A stretch of DNA of 64,000 nt from Phascolarctos cinereus (taxonomy: Eukaryota; Chordata; Mammalia; Diprotodontia; Phascolarctidae): the NCBI RefSeq assembly GCF_002099425.1, contig NW_018344015.1, positions 4,432,501-4,496,500 of the forward strand, written 5' to 3'. This document shows, one piece after another, positions 1 to 11,045 of this stretch (position 1 is its first letter; every line of letters starts with the position of its first letter). A program made the translations under genes and the position numbers. The notes beneath the pieces were generated by a model. That model made no database searches and had not been told where the DNA came from. It worked only from the letters and a program-made list of their open reading frames with translations.

Positions 1-157
1 GATGTGGAAAAATTACGCCTTTATTTTCACTAACCTCTAACTGAAATTTAGTGTTTCCTTAGTTATTTAAAACTGGTTATACTGAAAAGAGATTTATTGC
101 TTTCACCAGACTTCCAAAGAGCTCCACAACACAAATAAGAAAAGGTTAAGAACTCTG
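1..157. mobile_element. hAT-type non-autonomous DNA transposon, cut by window edge
   Basis: The right end, AAAAGGTTAAGAACTCTG, is the inverted form of the CAGGGGTTCTTAACCT-type terminus seen in the copies at 10.2, 46.9 and 49.9 kb. The interior (TTTTCACTAACCTCTAACTG near 26-45) matches what I recall of the interior of an old mammalian hAT-Charlie-like repeat whose ends read as 'ggaccc'-rich. No transposase is visible. Family assignment is from memory; the exact Repbase name is not claimed. Confidence 0.6.
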
Positions 158-399
158 GCCCTATGGTGAAACTACCCAGTCCAAAATGGATTGAGATCTA
201 CTTTGGAGGAGAGGTGGAATGAGTTCCAACACTGGAAATTATTCCAGTTCCATACTCTGAAGAATAACAGCCAGCAGCAACAGCTAGCATTAAAGTGCTT
301 TACAGATATTCATGGGGTGATGGGACTTGGACCCCTAAAAAGAAAAGACCATGTCTGTGAAAGCAACCCAGTCCCTTAATTTTCCCATACATTTCAGCA

Positions 400-709
400 G
401 CTCAGATCACTGGCACCTGGCCTACCTAGCCTACCTAGATCACCTAATTAGCTTATTTGACATTCTGACTTGACACTGTTTCACCTGGCCCACCTCAGAC
501 TACTTACCACTCCTTAATCCCGCACAGATCCTTTCATTGTCTCTTTTGTATATAAACATCAGCCTCATCCTCATTAGTTTGCAGGTTGACTTGTAACTTC
601 ATGTCTATTCAGCTTCTATTGACATTACAATAAACTTTGCCACTTAAATGGAAGGCTATTTAAGTGTGTGAATTCATTGAGGCAATTCTGCTTGTACCCT
701 GACATTTCA
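400..709 (+). mobile_element. Possible solo LTR of an endogenous retrovirus (fossil)
   Basis: The stretch has the order expected of an LTR: a C-rich U3-like part, a TATA-like box at 548-557, an AATAAA signal at 629-634 about 80 bases on, a short U5-like part and a CA end at 709. The left boundary was not found and may lie as far left as about 160. No internal retroviral region is seen beside it. It could be unrelated unique sequence with chance signals. Confidence 0.38.
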
Positions 710-777
710 GAGTTTCCAACAACCCCAAACCAAGTCACTGGTAGGAACTATTATTACTGGTGCAAAGGTTATCTATC

Positions 778-975
778 TAGGATCACAGATTTCAAGGTGG
801 AAAAGACCTTAGAGACCATATATTCCAAACTCCTTATTTATAGAATGAGGAAACTGAGTCAGGCACGGGTTAAGTGACTTACCAAGGGTCACAGGTAGGA
901 AGTTGTCTGAGACAGTACTCGAAATCAAATCTTGCTGACTCCAGATCCAGGGCTCTATCCACTGTACCTCCTAGA
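778..975 (-). mobile_element. CORE-SINE (MIR/Ther-like), antisense
   Basis: Read in reverse complement this shows the MIR pattern: a tRNA-like head with B-box remnant, then the CORE with CTCAGTTTCCTCAT. On the plus strand the marks are ATGAGGAAACTGAGTCA and TTAAGTGACTTACCAAGGGT. Diverged and old. Confidence 0.75.
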
Positions 976-1149
976 AATCACAGATCCTCAGCATATATTT
1001 TATAAGTTAGCACTTTGCTACTGTATAAGGTCAGAAAGAAAATGATCATAGAATACTATAGTAGTACAGGAATGGTTTCTGTAGATATTGGTACTGAGAA
1101 AAATACAATATATTCTGTAAAAGGGATTGTTAGTATGCTTTTTAGTTCT

Positions 1150-1285
1150 AGAGAGGCTGCATGGGAGACTTGGAAAGACCATTCACTCACTCATCCTGGA
1201 TTCTCATGCTGTGACATTTATTCCCTATGTAACCCTAGGCTTCAGTTCCTTCATCTGTAAAATGAGGAGGTTGAAACTAGATAGA
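1150..1285 (+). mobile_element. CORE-SINE fragment, sense
   Basis: The CORE hallmark CTTCATCTGTAAAATGAGG lies at about 1,248-1,266, preceded by a degraded ACCCTAGGC...TTCAGTTCC segment. The head is poorly preserved. Confidence 0.55.
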
Positions 1286-1365
1286 TGGATACACTTTATG
1301 GGCATAGGAGAAAGGGGGAAGTATTAAAAGAAATTAAACTTGATCTTAAAAAAAACTATTTATCA

Positions 1366-1523
1366 GGGCAGCTAGATGGCGCAGTGGATATAGCACGGGC
1401 CCTGAAGTCAGGAGGACCTGAGTTCAAATCTGACCTCAGACACATAACACTTACTAGCTGTGTGACCCTGGGCAAGTCACTTAACCCCATTGCCCAGCAA
1501 AAGATTAAAAAAAATTTTTTTTA
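1366..1523 (+). mobile_element. tRNA-derived marsupial SINE (WSINE1/SINE1-like), full length
   Basis: The element starts GGGCAGCTAGATGGCGCAG (A-box-like), has the B-box-like GTTCAAATC, ACTAGCTGTGTGACCCTGGG and TTAACCCCATTGCC, then an A-rich tail. CTATTTATC occurs just before it and again just after it (from about 1,527), which fits a target-site duplication of L1-driven retroposition. It is not a tRNA gene. Confidence 0.9.
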
Positions 1524-1931
1524 AACCTATTTATCGGGTATTTTTTAAATTAAAATAAAAATATAATATGTAATGCTGGCATTCTGCATGATCTATCTTT
1601 GGGTTACTGAATCTCAGTTTGGATACCTCATCTGTAGAATACAGTTGTTTGTGGACTGTCAACAGTATGTGCTAAGCATTGTGAGACGTGGCCTGAATAT
1701 ACAGAAAAAATATAAAACACGCCGCTGCACTCAAGAGGCTTCTTGTCTTTGGAGAGTTGAAGCACATATTCACCACACAGAAAACCTTTCCTTTATTTGT
1801 CAAGTTGTGGATGTCATCAAATGTCAAAGCATAGAATATAAATAATAAGAGTTACAGGCAGTTAGAAACAAGGGAGTGATCATGGGGAGCTGGGAGTACT
1901 GATAATAGCCTTATGGTAAAAAAAAAAAAAA

Positions 1932-2190
1932 AGATTATGGAACAGTAGACAGAGTAGGACCTGGAGTCAGAAAGACCTGAGTTTAAATTCTGAGTCAGAC
2001 ACTTCTGAACTGTCTGACCCTGGGTAAGTCATTTAATCGCTACCTGTTTCCTTATCTATAAAATGAGCATAGTAACAATCTCTACCTCTAAAGGTTGGTA
2101 TGATTGATAAACTGAGATAATATTTGTAAGGTGCATTGCAAATCCTAAAATGCTACATAGATGCTAGTTGATGCTGTTGTTGGTGTTATT
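1932..2190 (+). mobile_element. CORE-SINE (MIR-like), nearly full length, sense
   Basis: The order is complete: tRNA-like head (GTTTAAATTCTG), CTGACCCTGGGTAAGTCA, CORE (TTTCCTTATCTATAAAATGA) and a tail with GGTGCATTGCAAATCCTAAA. It is strongly diverged. Confidence 0.8.
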
Positions 2191-2734
2191 AACTATAGTC
2201 TTTATGTTATAGACTAATATGGCACTCTGAACCCAGATATACCTTTTGGGATTTTCTCGCTCTTTTGGCTCATAGACCCTGCATACTCTGAACTTACAAG
2301 AATAGCTAACACTATTAAACAATGAAAGTTGAATTTGAGGATTGAGAAAAACAAAATAGGATGGGGGAAGTGATGAGGAGAATTTAAACTTCTAAGAAGC
2401 AGTTCTATCCCAAAGATCTATATAAATTCACAGTCACCATTAAACACATAACTCCCACTATAGTTTCTTGTTGCTTGCAGCAGATGCCATTAGGAGTAGC
2501 TTTCTGGATTTCTTGCTTGGTCACAAAAAATGATGACAACAAGCATTGTTCTCCAGCTTGACTCCTGTAGGTCTTCCTGGAAGGAAGCCACAGATGTCAT
2601 TTTCTCCTCCTCCTCCTTTCAATCTCCAGTTTTAACCAGATAAAGACTGATAGTGTCCTTTTGGGTCCCAAAAAAAACTCTATAGCTGATAGGACTCTAT
2701 ATGTCTATGTATCTCCCACTACGTCCTCATGCAT

Positions 2735-3005
2735 ACCATTCTATTTTTGGATAGCTCTCATTGTTAGAAAGAGTTTCTTAAATCTGTCTCTTTGCAACTT
2801 CCCTACAGGGTTAAAAAAAATATATAAGACAAATCTGTGTCCTATATGACTGTTCCTCAGATAGTCAACGGCAGGTACCATTTTCTCCCTCTCTTCTATG
2901 GAATAAGCATCCCCATACCTTCAGCTGATCCTCATTTGTCATGATTTGAGGCTCTCCATCATCCTGTTTTCTCCACTCCAAAAACTCTCCAGTTTATCCA
3001 AGTAC
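2735..3005 (-). mobile_element. L3/CR1 LINE 3' fragment, antisense
   Basis: The plus strand carries the antisense signature of CR1/L3 3' ends: a GTTAGAAAGAGTTTCTTAAA piece, then CCTTCAGCTGATCCTCATTT and a CTCTCCATCATCCTG piece. It is short and very old, with no usable reading frame. Confidence 0.6.
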
Positions 3006-4640
3006 CTCCCTAAAATATTTGGGAAGAAGGGGGAAAACTAGAATTGACTATATGAAAGATAGATTAAATCTGGACAAAGGAGAGGAAATTTCAGCAACAA
3101 GGCTATGGAAGTATTACTGGTAAATAAATATATCAAAAAGCCTAAAAATAGTGAATTTATCAGTGAGCTTAGTTCAGGTATACTAATACAAAGTCATTTT
3201 TGTATCACTTCAGGACCAAAATGTTGAGTGAGACCAGCAATCTAGCAGTCCCTTGAAGTCCCTTGCGGTTCTAAAACTAATCCAAAAATTCTCTATTCTC
3301 CATGTGCTACTTGTCTGCTAATACTGACAACGAAACTTTTAAGTAGAGCTCTCTCAAAAAATGATCCCAAGTCCATTCACATATTCAATGAAGAGAAGGA
3401 ATTAGAAGGAGAAGGGAAGGAAGACAAAGCTAACCATGCTTTTAGAATTTCTAAGGACGTATTTGGTTTAAAAGTTTGGAGACAATGGTGATTGATCTGA
3501 GAGAAGAAATGCACTGCAAGCAATGCTATCCTGAAAGCCAAATGTCAACTGAGAAACTGCTATAGATTAAATTCTGCTGTTGGAGAAAACTGTACTTAGG
3601 AAGGAATAAAGCCAAATGCCATCTACAGACAGAGCCAGCCATATGAATAGGTAGTAGGAGTGGTAGTTTAATTTGAGGGATGTCGAGAAGGCACCCAGAG
3701 TGAAAAATAGCTCTCCCATTGACTATTGTTTTATTCTATTATGCATATTATAAAATTCCGTCTTAACTCATAGCCCATCACATCAAGCTCTAGTTTATAT
3801 GTATTGGGTCCAATCCTGGGTCTAGTTTCTCTTCTCTCCCCCCCACTAAAAAATATTTGTCTCATTGAATTATTGTGCCCATACCCAGAGTTCCTTCTGG
3901 AAAATCTTAAAATAGATCTGGAATATGACTCATGCCTAAGTCTTCATAGATATAAATAAAGAGACCCCACAGCTAATATAAAATATTTACATAGCAATGC
4001 ATATGTGGTAAAAAAAAAAGTATAGGATAGTCTTTGTTGTTCAGCATAAAGAATATAAGCAAAACATTAAGGAATCACAGTAGCCCACAAACGATCAATA
4101 TGATTCTCTTCACTATTTTGGTGAATCCCATATCTCTATTCCTCCCTGCCCCCAGGGCCTGGGCATTTCTCATAATTAATAGTGCTACATTAGGCTTTGA
4201 ATGACCACAAGAGTGAAAAAAAAAACTTGGAGTTACCAGAACAACTTGGCCATTGGGCCAAACATTATAGTGAATACTGGTCTTTCCCCCAGAGATACAT
4301 GAAGGTATTCAAGTTTATGATACTACTCTGAAGAAATTATCTCCTCCAGAAAAGAAAGATATTTTGGATTGCTAAACAAGCAACCTCTTTGTCATCGGAT
4401 CTGTGCTGCTGACCTCTATTTGATAAGCTCAAAGGGGGGGAAGAGGAAGGTTGGCTACAATTTACAATAGTTTGAGACAAGCAGTGCATTGCCAATTTAT
4501 GGATAACAACCCAAGACAATAATTTCATCCCCAACATCTTAGATTTAAGGAGATAGCCTTTTCATCCGTGAGGTCTTAATGGGTATTCCCCAAGTCATAT
4601 ACCCCAAACCTCTTAAAGATTCTTATAAATATGTCCAGAT
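3006..4640. other. No recognisable feature
   Basis: About 1.6 kb of AT-rich, repeat-poor sequence. I see no splice-bounded open frame, simple repeat or family signature. Confidence 0.5.
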
Positions 4641-4647
4641 CCTCCAC

Positions 4648-4893
4648 TGTTGTTCTTCAGTCATTTTTCAGTTGTGTCTTACTCTTCCTGACCCTATTTG
4701 AAGTTTTCTTGGGAAAGATACTGGAGTGGTTTGCCATTTCCTTCTCCATCTCATTTTACAGTTAGAGACACTGAGTCAAACAGGTTTAAGTGAGTTGCCC
4801 AAGATCACACAGCTAATAAGTGTCTGAGGCCATATTTGAACTCAGGTCTTCTTGACACCAGGCCTGACACTCTATCTACTGTGCCATAAAGCA
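4648..4893 (-). mobile_element. Mar1-like SINE with RTE-type tail, antisense
   Basis: In reverse complement this runs from a tRNA-like head through GTTCAAATATGGCCTCAG and a CORE-like part to a tail with GGCAAACCACTCCAGTAT and ending in ...GAAGAACAACA. ATCCTCCAC stands at 4,639-4,647 and 4,902-4,910, a likely target-site duplication. Confidence 0.85.
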
Positions 4894-5156
4894 CTCCTCA
4901 CATCCTCCACAGAAAGATACAATCACAGTCCTAAAGAGAGGCTCACTACCCAGTAAGCTCATGAAACTAATCAAAGGACTCCTTATACTACCTTTACTTA
5001 ATTCATTCCATTAGGTTTTAGAAAATGCTGCAGTAAAATGAAATCATTCTTGTAAAAAATGATCTCTTAAACTGATAAACACTTGGTGGAGGTGGGGACA
5101 GGAGTACAGAGTGAGAGTAGAGGATGAAAGCAATTGTAAGGGGTTTGTGTCCACAG

Positions 5157-5360
5157 GATGACAGGATCATAAATTTAAAATTAGAATGGATCTTAGAAGG
5201 CATCTTATCCAACTCCCAGATTTTACAGATGAGGAAATTGAAGTCCAGAGGGCATAAGTGACTAAAGTCACCAAGGTCACACAGGTAGTAATTATTAGAA
5301 TAAAAAAACGGGACCCAAATCCTCTGACTCTAAACCTAAACTCTTTGCATTATTACTTTC
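5157..5360 (-). mobile_element. CORE-SINE (MIR-like), antisense
   Basis: The plus strand shows ACAGATGAGGAAATTGAAG, CACCAAGGTCACACAGGTAG and CCAAATCCTCTGACTCTAA, the usual antisense MIR order. Confidence 0.75.
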
Positions 5361-5581
5361 TAAGAGATAAGTTAAAGCAAGGGCCTCAGAGAAGTGGACA
5401 CATGAATGTTGCTAACACTAAGGGAATTGAATGCAGAACACCTTGGTGGGGGAAGAGATGTGGACAACAAGAAGGATAAAAGGAGTATTCTCTTAGTGAA
5501 TTTAATAGTAATAAATATATCTCCACCCTCTGCCTTCCTTTGAGCCTTATTCTTGTATTCTTCCTCCCACCCCCACCCCAA

Positions 5582-5705
5582 GCAATCAGGTTAAATGACT
5601 TGCCCAGGGTCACATAGCTAGTTAAATGTTAAGTTGCATGGATTTGAACTCAGGTCCTCCTAAATTCAAGGCTGGTCCCCTATCCATTGTGCCACCTAGC
5701 TCCCC
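5582..5705 (-). mobile_element. tRNA-derived SINE (WSINE1-like), antisense, tail lost
   Basis: Antisense marks are TTAAATGACTTGCCCAGG, GATTTGAACTCAGGTCCTCC and GTGCCACCTAGCTCCCC at the right end, which is the element's 5' end. The poly-T is replaced by a C-rich stretch. Confidence 0.8.
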
Positions 5706-5998
5706 AGTCCACATTATTTAAGAGGTCTTTCCTAGTTTTCCTTAGCACCTTCCACCTGAAATTTTCTCCAATTTATCCTGTAGATATCTTGTTTGTACAC
5801 AGTGGTTTGCATGTGGGTTGTAAGTTCCTTTAGAGTAGGGACTGGTTTTTGTTGTTGTTTGGTTGTTTTCTGTTTGTTTTCAGTTTTGTTTTTAGTTTTG
5901 TTTGTTTTGTTTCGTTTCCCTTTCTTCATTTCTCCTGAATTTAGAGTAGTACCTGACATATAACAGACACAATAAATGGTTGTTTATTTGACTATTAG
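5706..5998 (+). mobile_element. L2 LINE 3' end, sense
   Basis: The familiar L2 3' order is present: ATCTTGTTTGTACACAGTGG, TAAGTTCCTTTAGAGTAGGG, then ACCTGACATATAACAGACAC and AATAAATGGTTG. A GT-rich simple stretch (about 5,845-5,925) has expanded inside it. Confidence 0.75.
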
Positions 5999-6864
5999 TG
6001 GGTTCAAAACACCAATTTCTCAAGTAAAGGATGTGGGAAAGATATAAAATAGCTCATCTATTTAAAAAAAAAACTTTCTTCTTTTATGTGGAGAATTATC
6101 ATCTGGTAAGGAAATCAGATTTATTCTCCTTGACTTCAGAGAACACAAATAGGAGAAAAGAGTTGGAGTTGTAGGTTTTAGCTTCACTGATGTCAGGAAA
6201 ACTATACCTATTAGAGTTACCCCAAAGTAGAATGGGCTGCCTCTGAAAGTAGAGGTAACTCCAGACATTATCTCCTGGTGTGACACAGTCAACTAAAGAA
6301 TAGCATAAACAAGTACATTTGCTAACTGAAGTTGAAATATGTTTGCACTTGTTTTAAATACTCAGTCCTTGCCCAGATGAATGAAATCTTATGGATATAT
6401 GTGGTGCTTCTTCTAGAGATGCAAGTACTTATGACTGATGAGTCCAACCCAGCTGGGTCCTCTGAGCATTTTTCTTCCATTAAAGGGAAAGCTGTTGGAC
6501 ACTAAACAAATACAGGATTATATCCTGTGTTACATCTGTGCACAGGGACATTTTAGGATCGCACACATCCTCCTTCCAGCTTGTCTACAAACATATCCAG
6601 CAATGGAGAATCCCAGAAGCTCAATTGAAAAATTCCCTCAAAAGCCACCCAAGAATATTCTCTAGAGCACATTCAAGAAATAATCATTTGGTCTTGATAC
6701 GATGACTTGCCACTCCACTCTGGGGTAGTACAAATGGCTAGAAAGGGTGTTTGGGGTTTGTTTGTTTTCCGCCTTACATTGATGCTAAATATGCCTATTT
6801 GTAACATCCAAACTCAGGCCAAGAAAAAGAAAGGAAGAAACTAATACCTGTTCTACATAACCAC
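5999..6864. other. No recognisable feature
   Basis: AT-rich sequence with no repeat family or gene signature that I can identify. Confidence 0.4.
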
Positions 6865-6975
6865 TCTTCAAATACTTCAAGACAACTCTCATGTATCCCT
6901 AAAGGCTTCTCTTCCCCAAACAAAATTCTCAGTTCCCTTAATCCACACTTTTAAGCTGACAATCCACTCAGCACT
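6865..6975 (-). mobile_element. L3/CR1 fragment, antisense
   Basis: The segment TCTTCAAATACTTCAAGAC followed by CTTCTCTTCCCC resembles the antisense CR1/L3 3' segment at 24.6 kb. Confidence 0.5.
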
Positions 6976-7009
6976 TTACAAATATTATCTCAATTAATCC
7001 TGGTACAGT

Positions 7010-7240
7010 ACTTTCTTCACTCTGTGTCAGTTCATACAAGTCTTTCTATGATATTTGCCCCATAAATTTCTCATAATTGGCATTTTGTGAAGCTCAATAT
7101 TATTTCATTACTTTCACGAACCACAGTTTGTTGAACCATTTCCCAAACTAATAGGCATCCACTTTGTTTATATATTTTTGCTATCATAAAATATGCTGCT
7201 GTGAATGTTTTCATTGTATATGGGGCCTTCCTCTTTTTTT
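7010..7240 (-). mobile_element. L1 3' UTR fragment, antisense
   Basis: GTCAGTTCATACAAGTCTTT, TTGAACCATTTCCCAAACTA and AAATATGCTGCTGTGAATG follow the same order as the better-preserved antisense L1 3' UTRs at 11.0-11.7 and 33.7-34.4 kb. Confidence 0.65.
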
Positions 7241-7339
7241 GTTTGGCGTATTAGAATTGGAGTCCTGCAGTTGTGGCTTCATATCCAGCTCTCGGCACAG
7301 TGTCTGCTACATAGCAGGTATTTAACAGGTGCTTGTCAA

Positions 7340-7640
7340 CTTGACCCTACTCAAATCACTTAAACTCTCTCAAGCATCAGTTTTCTTCCATGTCAAATGG
7401 AATAATAACATTGGTATTGATTTTGATTTACAATAATACCAGCCACTTGGTACATTGCCAATTAATGTAAACTTTTTTTTTCAATTTTTATTCAAAATAT
7501 CTTTGACTTACACAAGGGGTAAGTCATATCATCACGAGGGATTGCTCAGCGCACCCCCAAGAGACTACCCCAGAGTTATTGTGAGGCTAAAAGGAGATAA
7601 TGTGCTTGACAAACCTTAAGACCTAATAAATGTCACTTAT
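7340..7640 (+). mobile_element. CORE-SINE, sense, interrupted
   Basis: CORE remnants (CATCAGTTTTCTTCC...GTCAAATGGAATAATAAC) lie near 7,375-7,410. A MIR-like tail (TTATTGTGAGGCTAAAAGGA ... TAATAAATGTCAC) lies at 7,577-7,637. The bases between look like a later insertion that I cannot name. Confidence 0.45.
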
Positions 7641-8060
7641 TTTTTGTGGTCTCTCTAGATCCAAAGAGAATCAAGAAGTTCAGTGACTTTTTTGGTTCTA
7701 TTGGTGAAGTCATGGTGGCTCTTTGTTATCATTGTTTCCTTTTCTAAATATTCACAAATGATCTATTTAATAATTTACTCAAGTTTCATGAAGAAGTAGA
7801 ATCAGACTCATTAGTCTATAGCTAAAAAACAATCCACTCCTTGCTTTTATAAAAATTTTAAGGTCATTCTAAAGTACCTCCCTCAATCTCCACATATTTT
7901 AAAAAAATAATAATTGACAGCTGCTGAGCAATCATATCCGCCAGCTCTTTTAGTGCCCTGGGAAATAATTTGCCCAGGACTGGTGGTTTGAATTTATTGA
8001 GGACAACTACGTACTTGCTTAACATCAAGTTTTTTACTTCCCATTAACCATTTTTGTCCC
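7641..8060 (-). mobile_element. L3/CR1 LINE, reverse-transcriptase region, antisense
   Basis: The plus strand reads as the reverse of the CR1/L3 RT region: CATGGTGGCTCTTTGTTATC, TTTCCTTTTCTAAATATTCA, AATAATTTACTCAAG, ATCATATCCGCCAGCTCTTT. The last encodes, in reverse, a remnant of the KELAD-type motif. It is fragmentary. The following bases to about 8,880 may be more of the same LINE, but I cannot show that. Confidence 0.7.
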
Positions 8061-8182
8061 ATTCTTCCCAGAGCACATATCTGTCTCCTCAATGGAGAAA
8101 AGCAAATTAAAAATTAAAACTAAATTAAAATTCACTTAGTTAATTTTTTTCTTCTTCTCAATCATCTATTTTAATCATTCAA

Positions 8183-8188
8183 TACACA

Positions 8189-8235
<47 letters not shown>
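8183..8235. repeat. (CA)n microsatellite
   Basis: A nearly pure CA run with one CATACA interruption. Confidence 0.97.
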
Positions 8236-8237
<2 letters not shown>

Positions 8238-8274
8238 ACCACTCAAGACTTACCTATCCTCTTTGATCTTTTGA

Positions 8275-8465
8275 GAGATTAATACAACGGAAAGAATGCT
8301 AGACTTTGGCATCAGAGAAGCTAGGTTCAAATCTTGGCTCTTTTAAGACCTCTGTTACTTTAGGCAAGTCTCCTCATCTCCTCACCTATAAATACCCTTG
8401 TAAAACGAGGTGTTGATTTAGATGACTTCAAAGGCCATCACCTCTAAATTGGTGATCTTATTGAA
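8275..8465 (+). mobile_element. CORE-SINE (MIR-like), sense
   Basis: It carries GTTCAAATCTTGGCTC (B-box-like), TTTAGGCAAGTCTCCTCATC and a tail GATGACTTCAAAGGCCATCA. Confidence 0.7.
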
Positions 8466-8884
8466 ACATGATTGACTTTGGCCCCATTCTCTTAGGGCCA
8501 GGTCTATTACATTCCCCTCCACACTCATGATTTTCAAGTCCCCTAAGAGGATTTGAGTGTTCATTTTCTCTGCCACACTCTGATTCTACATGACCCCCAG
8601 TAAAGCTCTAAATGTCCTTTGTTGCATTTAGAATTTATCCTCAGCAATTTCTTTTGACTTTTAGTGCTCTTAAAACTGTTTTTAAAACATCATGAAATTC
8701 TTTTGAATTACTTGTACATGTCTTCTTAAAATCCAAGCTGATGGATGAATTTTCTATGAATTTACATTTCTCTTATTAGGCATCTCCTGCTTTTCTTTCT
8801 TCTTGGAATCATTTGTGCTTATCTCATTAATATTTTATCAACAAGAGCATTCCTATTTTTCATAGGTTCACTTCCTCTGTTGAA

Positions 8885-9055
8885 TCCCAGCTCAGCTCCT
8901 TTCCTTCTGACCATGATAAGTCATTACACCTTTCAAGGTTTCATTTTCCTTTTCTGTAAAATTGGAAAGGCTAGGTCAGATTAGATGGCTCCATTCAATT
9001 CAGTATTATTTTTTCTCTAAGACCCTTTCTATTTCTAAATCCCATGACCATTTGA
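8885..9055 (+). mobile_element. CORE-SINE fragment, sense
   Basis: TTTCATTTTCCTTTTCTGTAA and a GATTAGATGGCTCCATTCAA piece give a degraded MIR order. Confidence 0.55.
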
Positions 9056-9094
9056 ATTTTAGACAATGTAATCCTAGTTATCGCTTCTCAAACC

Positions 9095-9305
9095 TTTGAA
9101 AAGTGTGCTATTCAAATCTGGGGTGTATCTCAAATCATCATTTCTGTCTTCAAAACATCTCTTCTAGTACCACCCTATTTCATGACCCCTCACATGAACT
9201 ATAGAAATTGCCATCTAATTGGTCTCTCTACCTCTTGTCTTTCCTTACTCCAATCTAATATCCACTAAGCTGCCAAAGTGATGTCCAATTTTACCTTTAT
9301 CATCT
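9095..9305 (+). mobile_element. L2 LINE fragment, sense
   Basis: TAATTGGTCTCTCTACCTCT followed by CTCCAATCTAATATCCAC and CTGCCAAAGTGATG matches the end of L2 ORF2. Confidence 0.75.
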
Positions 9306-9775
9306 ATAATGAACTTAAAGATACAGTGTTTAATTTCTTTCTTATTTCCCAGGGTGGTAACTAAAATTCTAGTTACCTAGGATGAGCACAAAAGAAAATA
9401 TGCCCAGGGCAAGGGAATAAACACTAAGGTGAGATATTATTTCTAAGGAAACAAAATCTGTCTTGGGAAAAATGCTAAGAAGTTATGATGTGAGGAGACA
9501 GAAGGCCCTGGGCATCAAGCTGTTGAGACACAAGAACACCATAGGACTGAATGGGAGGTTGATGTCAGAATAAGGAGCAGAACTACACTGGACCAGAAAG
9601 AGTCATTCATGGCTTGTGGTTTGGGTAGTGGTGGCTCTTATTACCTAGCTTTTTTTGTTATTTAAGTAATGACATATTACCTACTGCATGGTAGCAGTGC
9701 CCTCTAAATTTCAATACCATGGAGAAAAGACCTGGCTGTGTTACTAGTTATAGCTGTCCTTCCTATCATTTTCCC
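9306..9775. other. No recognisable feature
   Basis: No family signature or supported open frame seen. Confidence 0.4.
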
Positions 9776-9876
9776 GGTAATAGTAGTAGCAGTAGCAGTA
9801 GTAATTGTTGTTGTTGTAGTTATAGTAGTAGTAGTAATGATGGTGGTGGTGATGGTGTTAGTGGTGGTAGTAATGG
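9776..9876. repeat. Imperfect trinucleotide repeat (TAG/GTT/GGT)
   Basis: Runs of GTAGTAGCAGTAG, TTGTTGTTG and GGTGGTGGTGATGG form one mixed trinucleotide tract next to an antisense CORE-SINE tail. Confidence 0.9.
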
Positions 9877-10010
9877 CATTTACATAGTACTTTGAAGTTT
9901 GACCAATGCTTTACAAATATCTCATTTTATCAACACAATAAGAGCAATAAGTGATATTATTATCTCCATTTTCTCTTTGTTTCTTCATATACCAAAGAAG
10001 GAAAAGGTAT
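9877..10010 (-). mobile_element. CORE-SINE tail, antisense
   Basis: ACATAGTACTTTGAAGTTTG, CAATGCTTTACAAATATCTC and TATTATTATCTCCATTTTC are the antisense 3' half of a MIR. Confidence 0.6.
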
Positions 10011-10221
10011 CCATTCTTTATTTCCCTATGTTGGTATAATGATGCCTAAAAAACACTTTACACATGACGTGAAGAACATTATACATCTTTGAATCAATGC
10101 ATAATTTGCTGTCTCCACACTTTGAACTCCAGCAATCTCTTTGAAATACAGATACCTTATTTTCTCCTACACATTTGAAAAATTTATACAAAGAAGAGAG
10201 ATCTGGCTCTTTTTCTTAAGC

Positions 10222-10411
10222 CAAGGGTTCTTACCCTGTTTTGTGTCATGGTCCCCTTTGGCTGTGTGGTGAGGTTTTTGGATCCCTTCTTAGAACCATG
10301 TTTTTAAATGCATAAAATTCATAGGGTTACAAGGGAAGCTAATTATATTGAAATAAAGTTATCAAAATAGCTTACAAAATAAGTTCATAGACCCAAGATT
10401 AAGAACTCCTG
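10222..10411. mobile_element. hAT-type non-autonomous DNA transposon
   Basis: Inverted ends are CAAGGGTTCTTACCCT and (reversed) AAGATTAAGAACTCCTG. The interior has TCATGGTCCCCTTTGGC and ACAAGGGAAGCTAATTATAT, shared with the 46.9 and 49.9 kb copies. About 190 bp and too short for a transposase. Flanking octamers do not match well, so the target duplication has decayed. Confidence 0.72.
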
Positions 10412-10689
10412 CTCTAAACCAAAGACTGTAGTAAACTTTTATACTAGTTCATTCTTGAAATATCTCAGAAAAAGTGAAAGGACCAGTTACATATGCTCCA
10501 TCTGCTTGCCTACTAATGGTTTCTTAATTCTTCTTAAGTTTGATATGTGATTTTCGTAACTAAAAAAATTTAAAAAGGAAGAGGTCTTCCCTTTCCCAAA
10601 TATAATTTTAGTGTATTTCTTCCCCCTTTACCCACTAGCATTTCACTAAAATATAATCTTTATTATAAAGAAAGCATATAAATAGTTAT

Positions 10690-10845
10690 GGCATTGTAGA
10701 AGGAACATGGAATTTGGAGTTAGAAGAAATGGTTTGAATCTTGGTTCTGTCATTTACTAACTTCGTGACTTAGAGCAAGTCCCTTGATCTAACTGTGCCT
10801 CAGTTTCCTTATCTGCAATATGACAGGCTCAAATTACATAATATT
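10690..10845 (+). mobile_element. CORE-SINE (MIR-like), sense
   Basis: ATGGTTTGAATCTTGGTTCT, CTTAGAGCAAGTCCCTTGAT and GCCTCAGTTTCCTTATCTGC lie in MIR order. Confidence 0.8.
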
Positions 10846-11045
10846 CATGGATTTTTCCTATTATCTAATTAAAAACAAACAAACAAAATAACTCCAGACA
10901 AATCTCTTTCCATTTTTCAAATACTCAAAGCAATTATGGTGAAAGCTGATGAGGCTTGGCTCATGTCTTCAACTAATAGGTATTAATATATGGTAGACAA
11001 TTTGTGCAAAGTGGGAGATTAGTAGATTTTTAAATGTTATGCACT

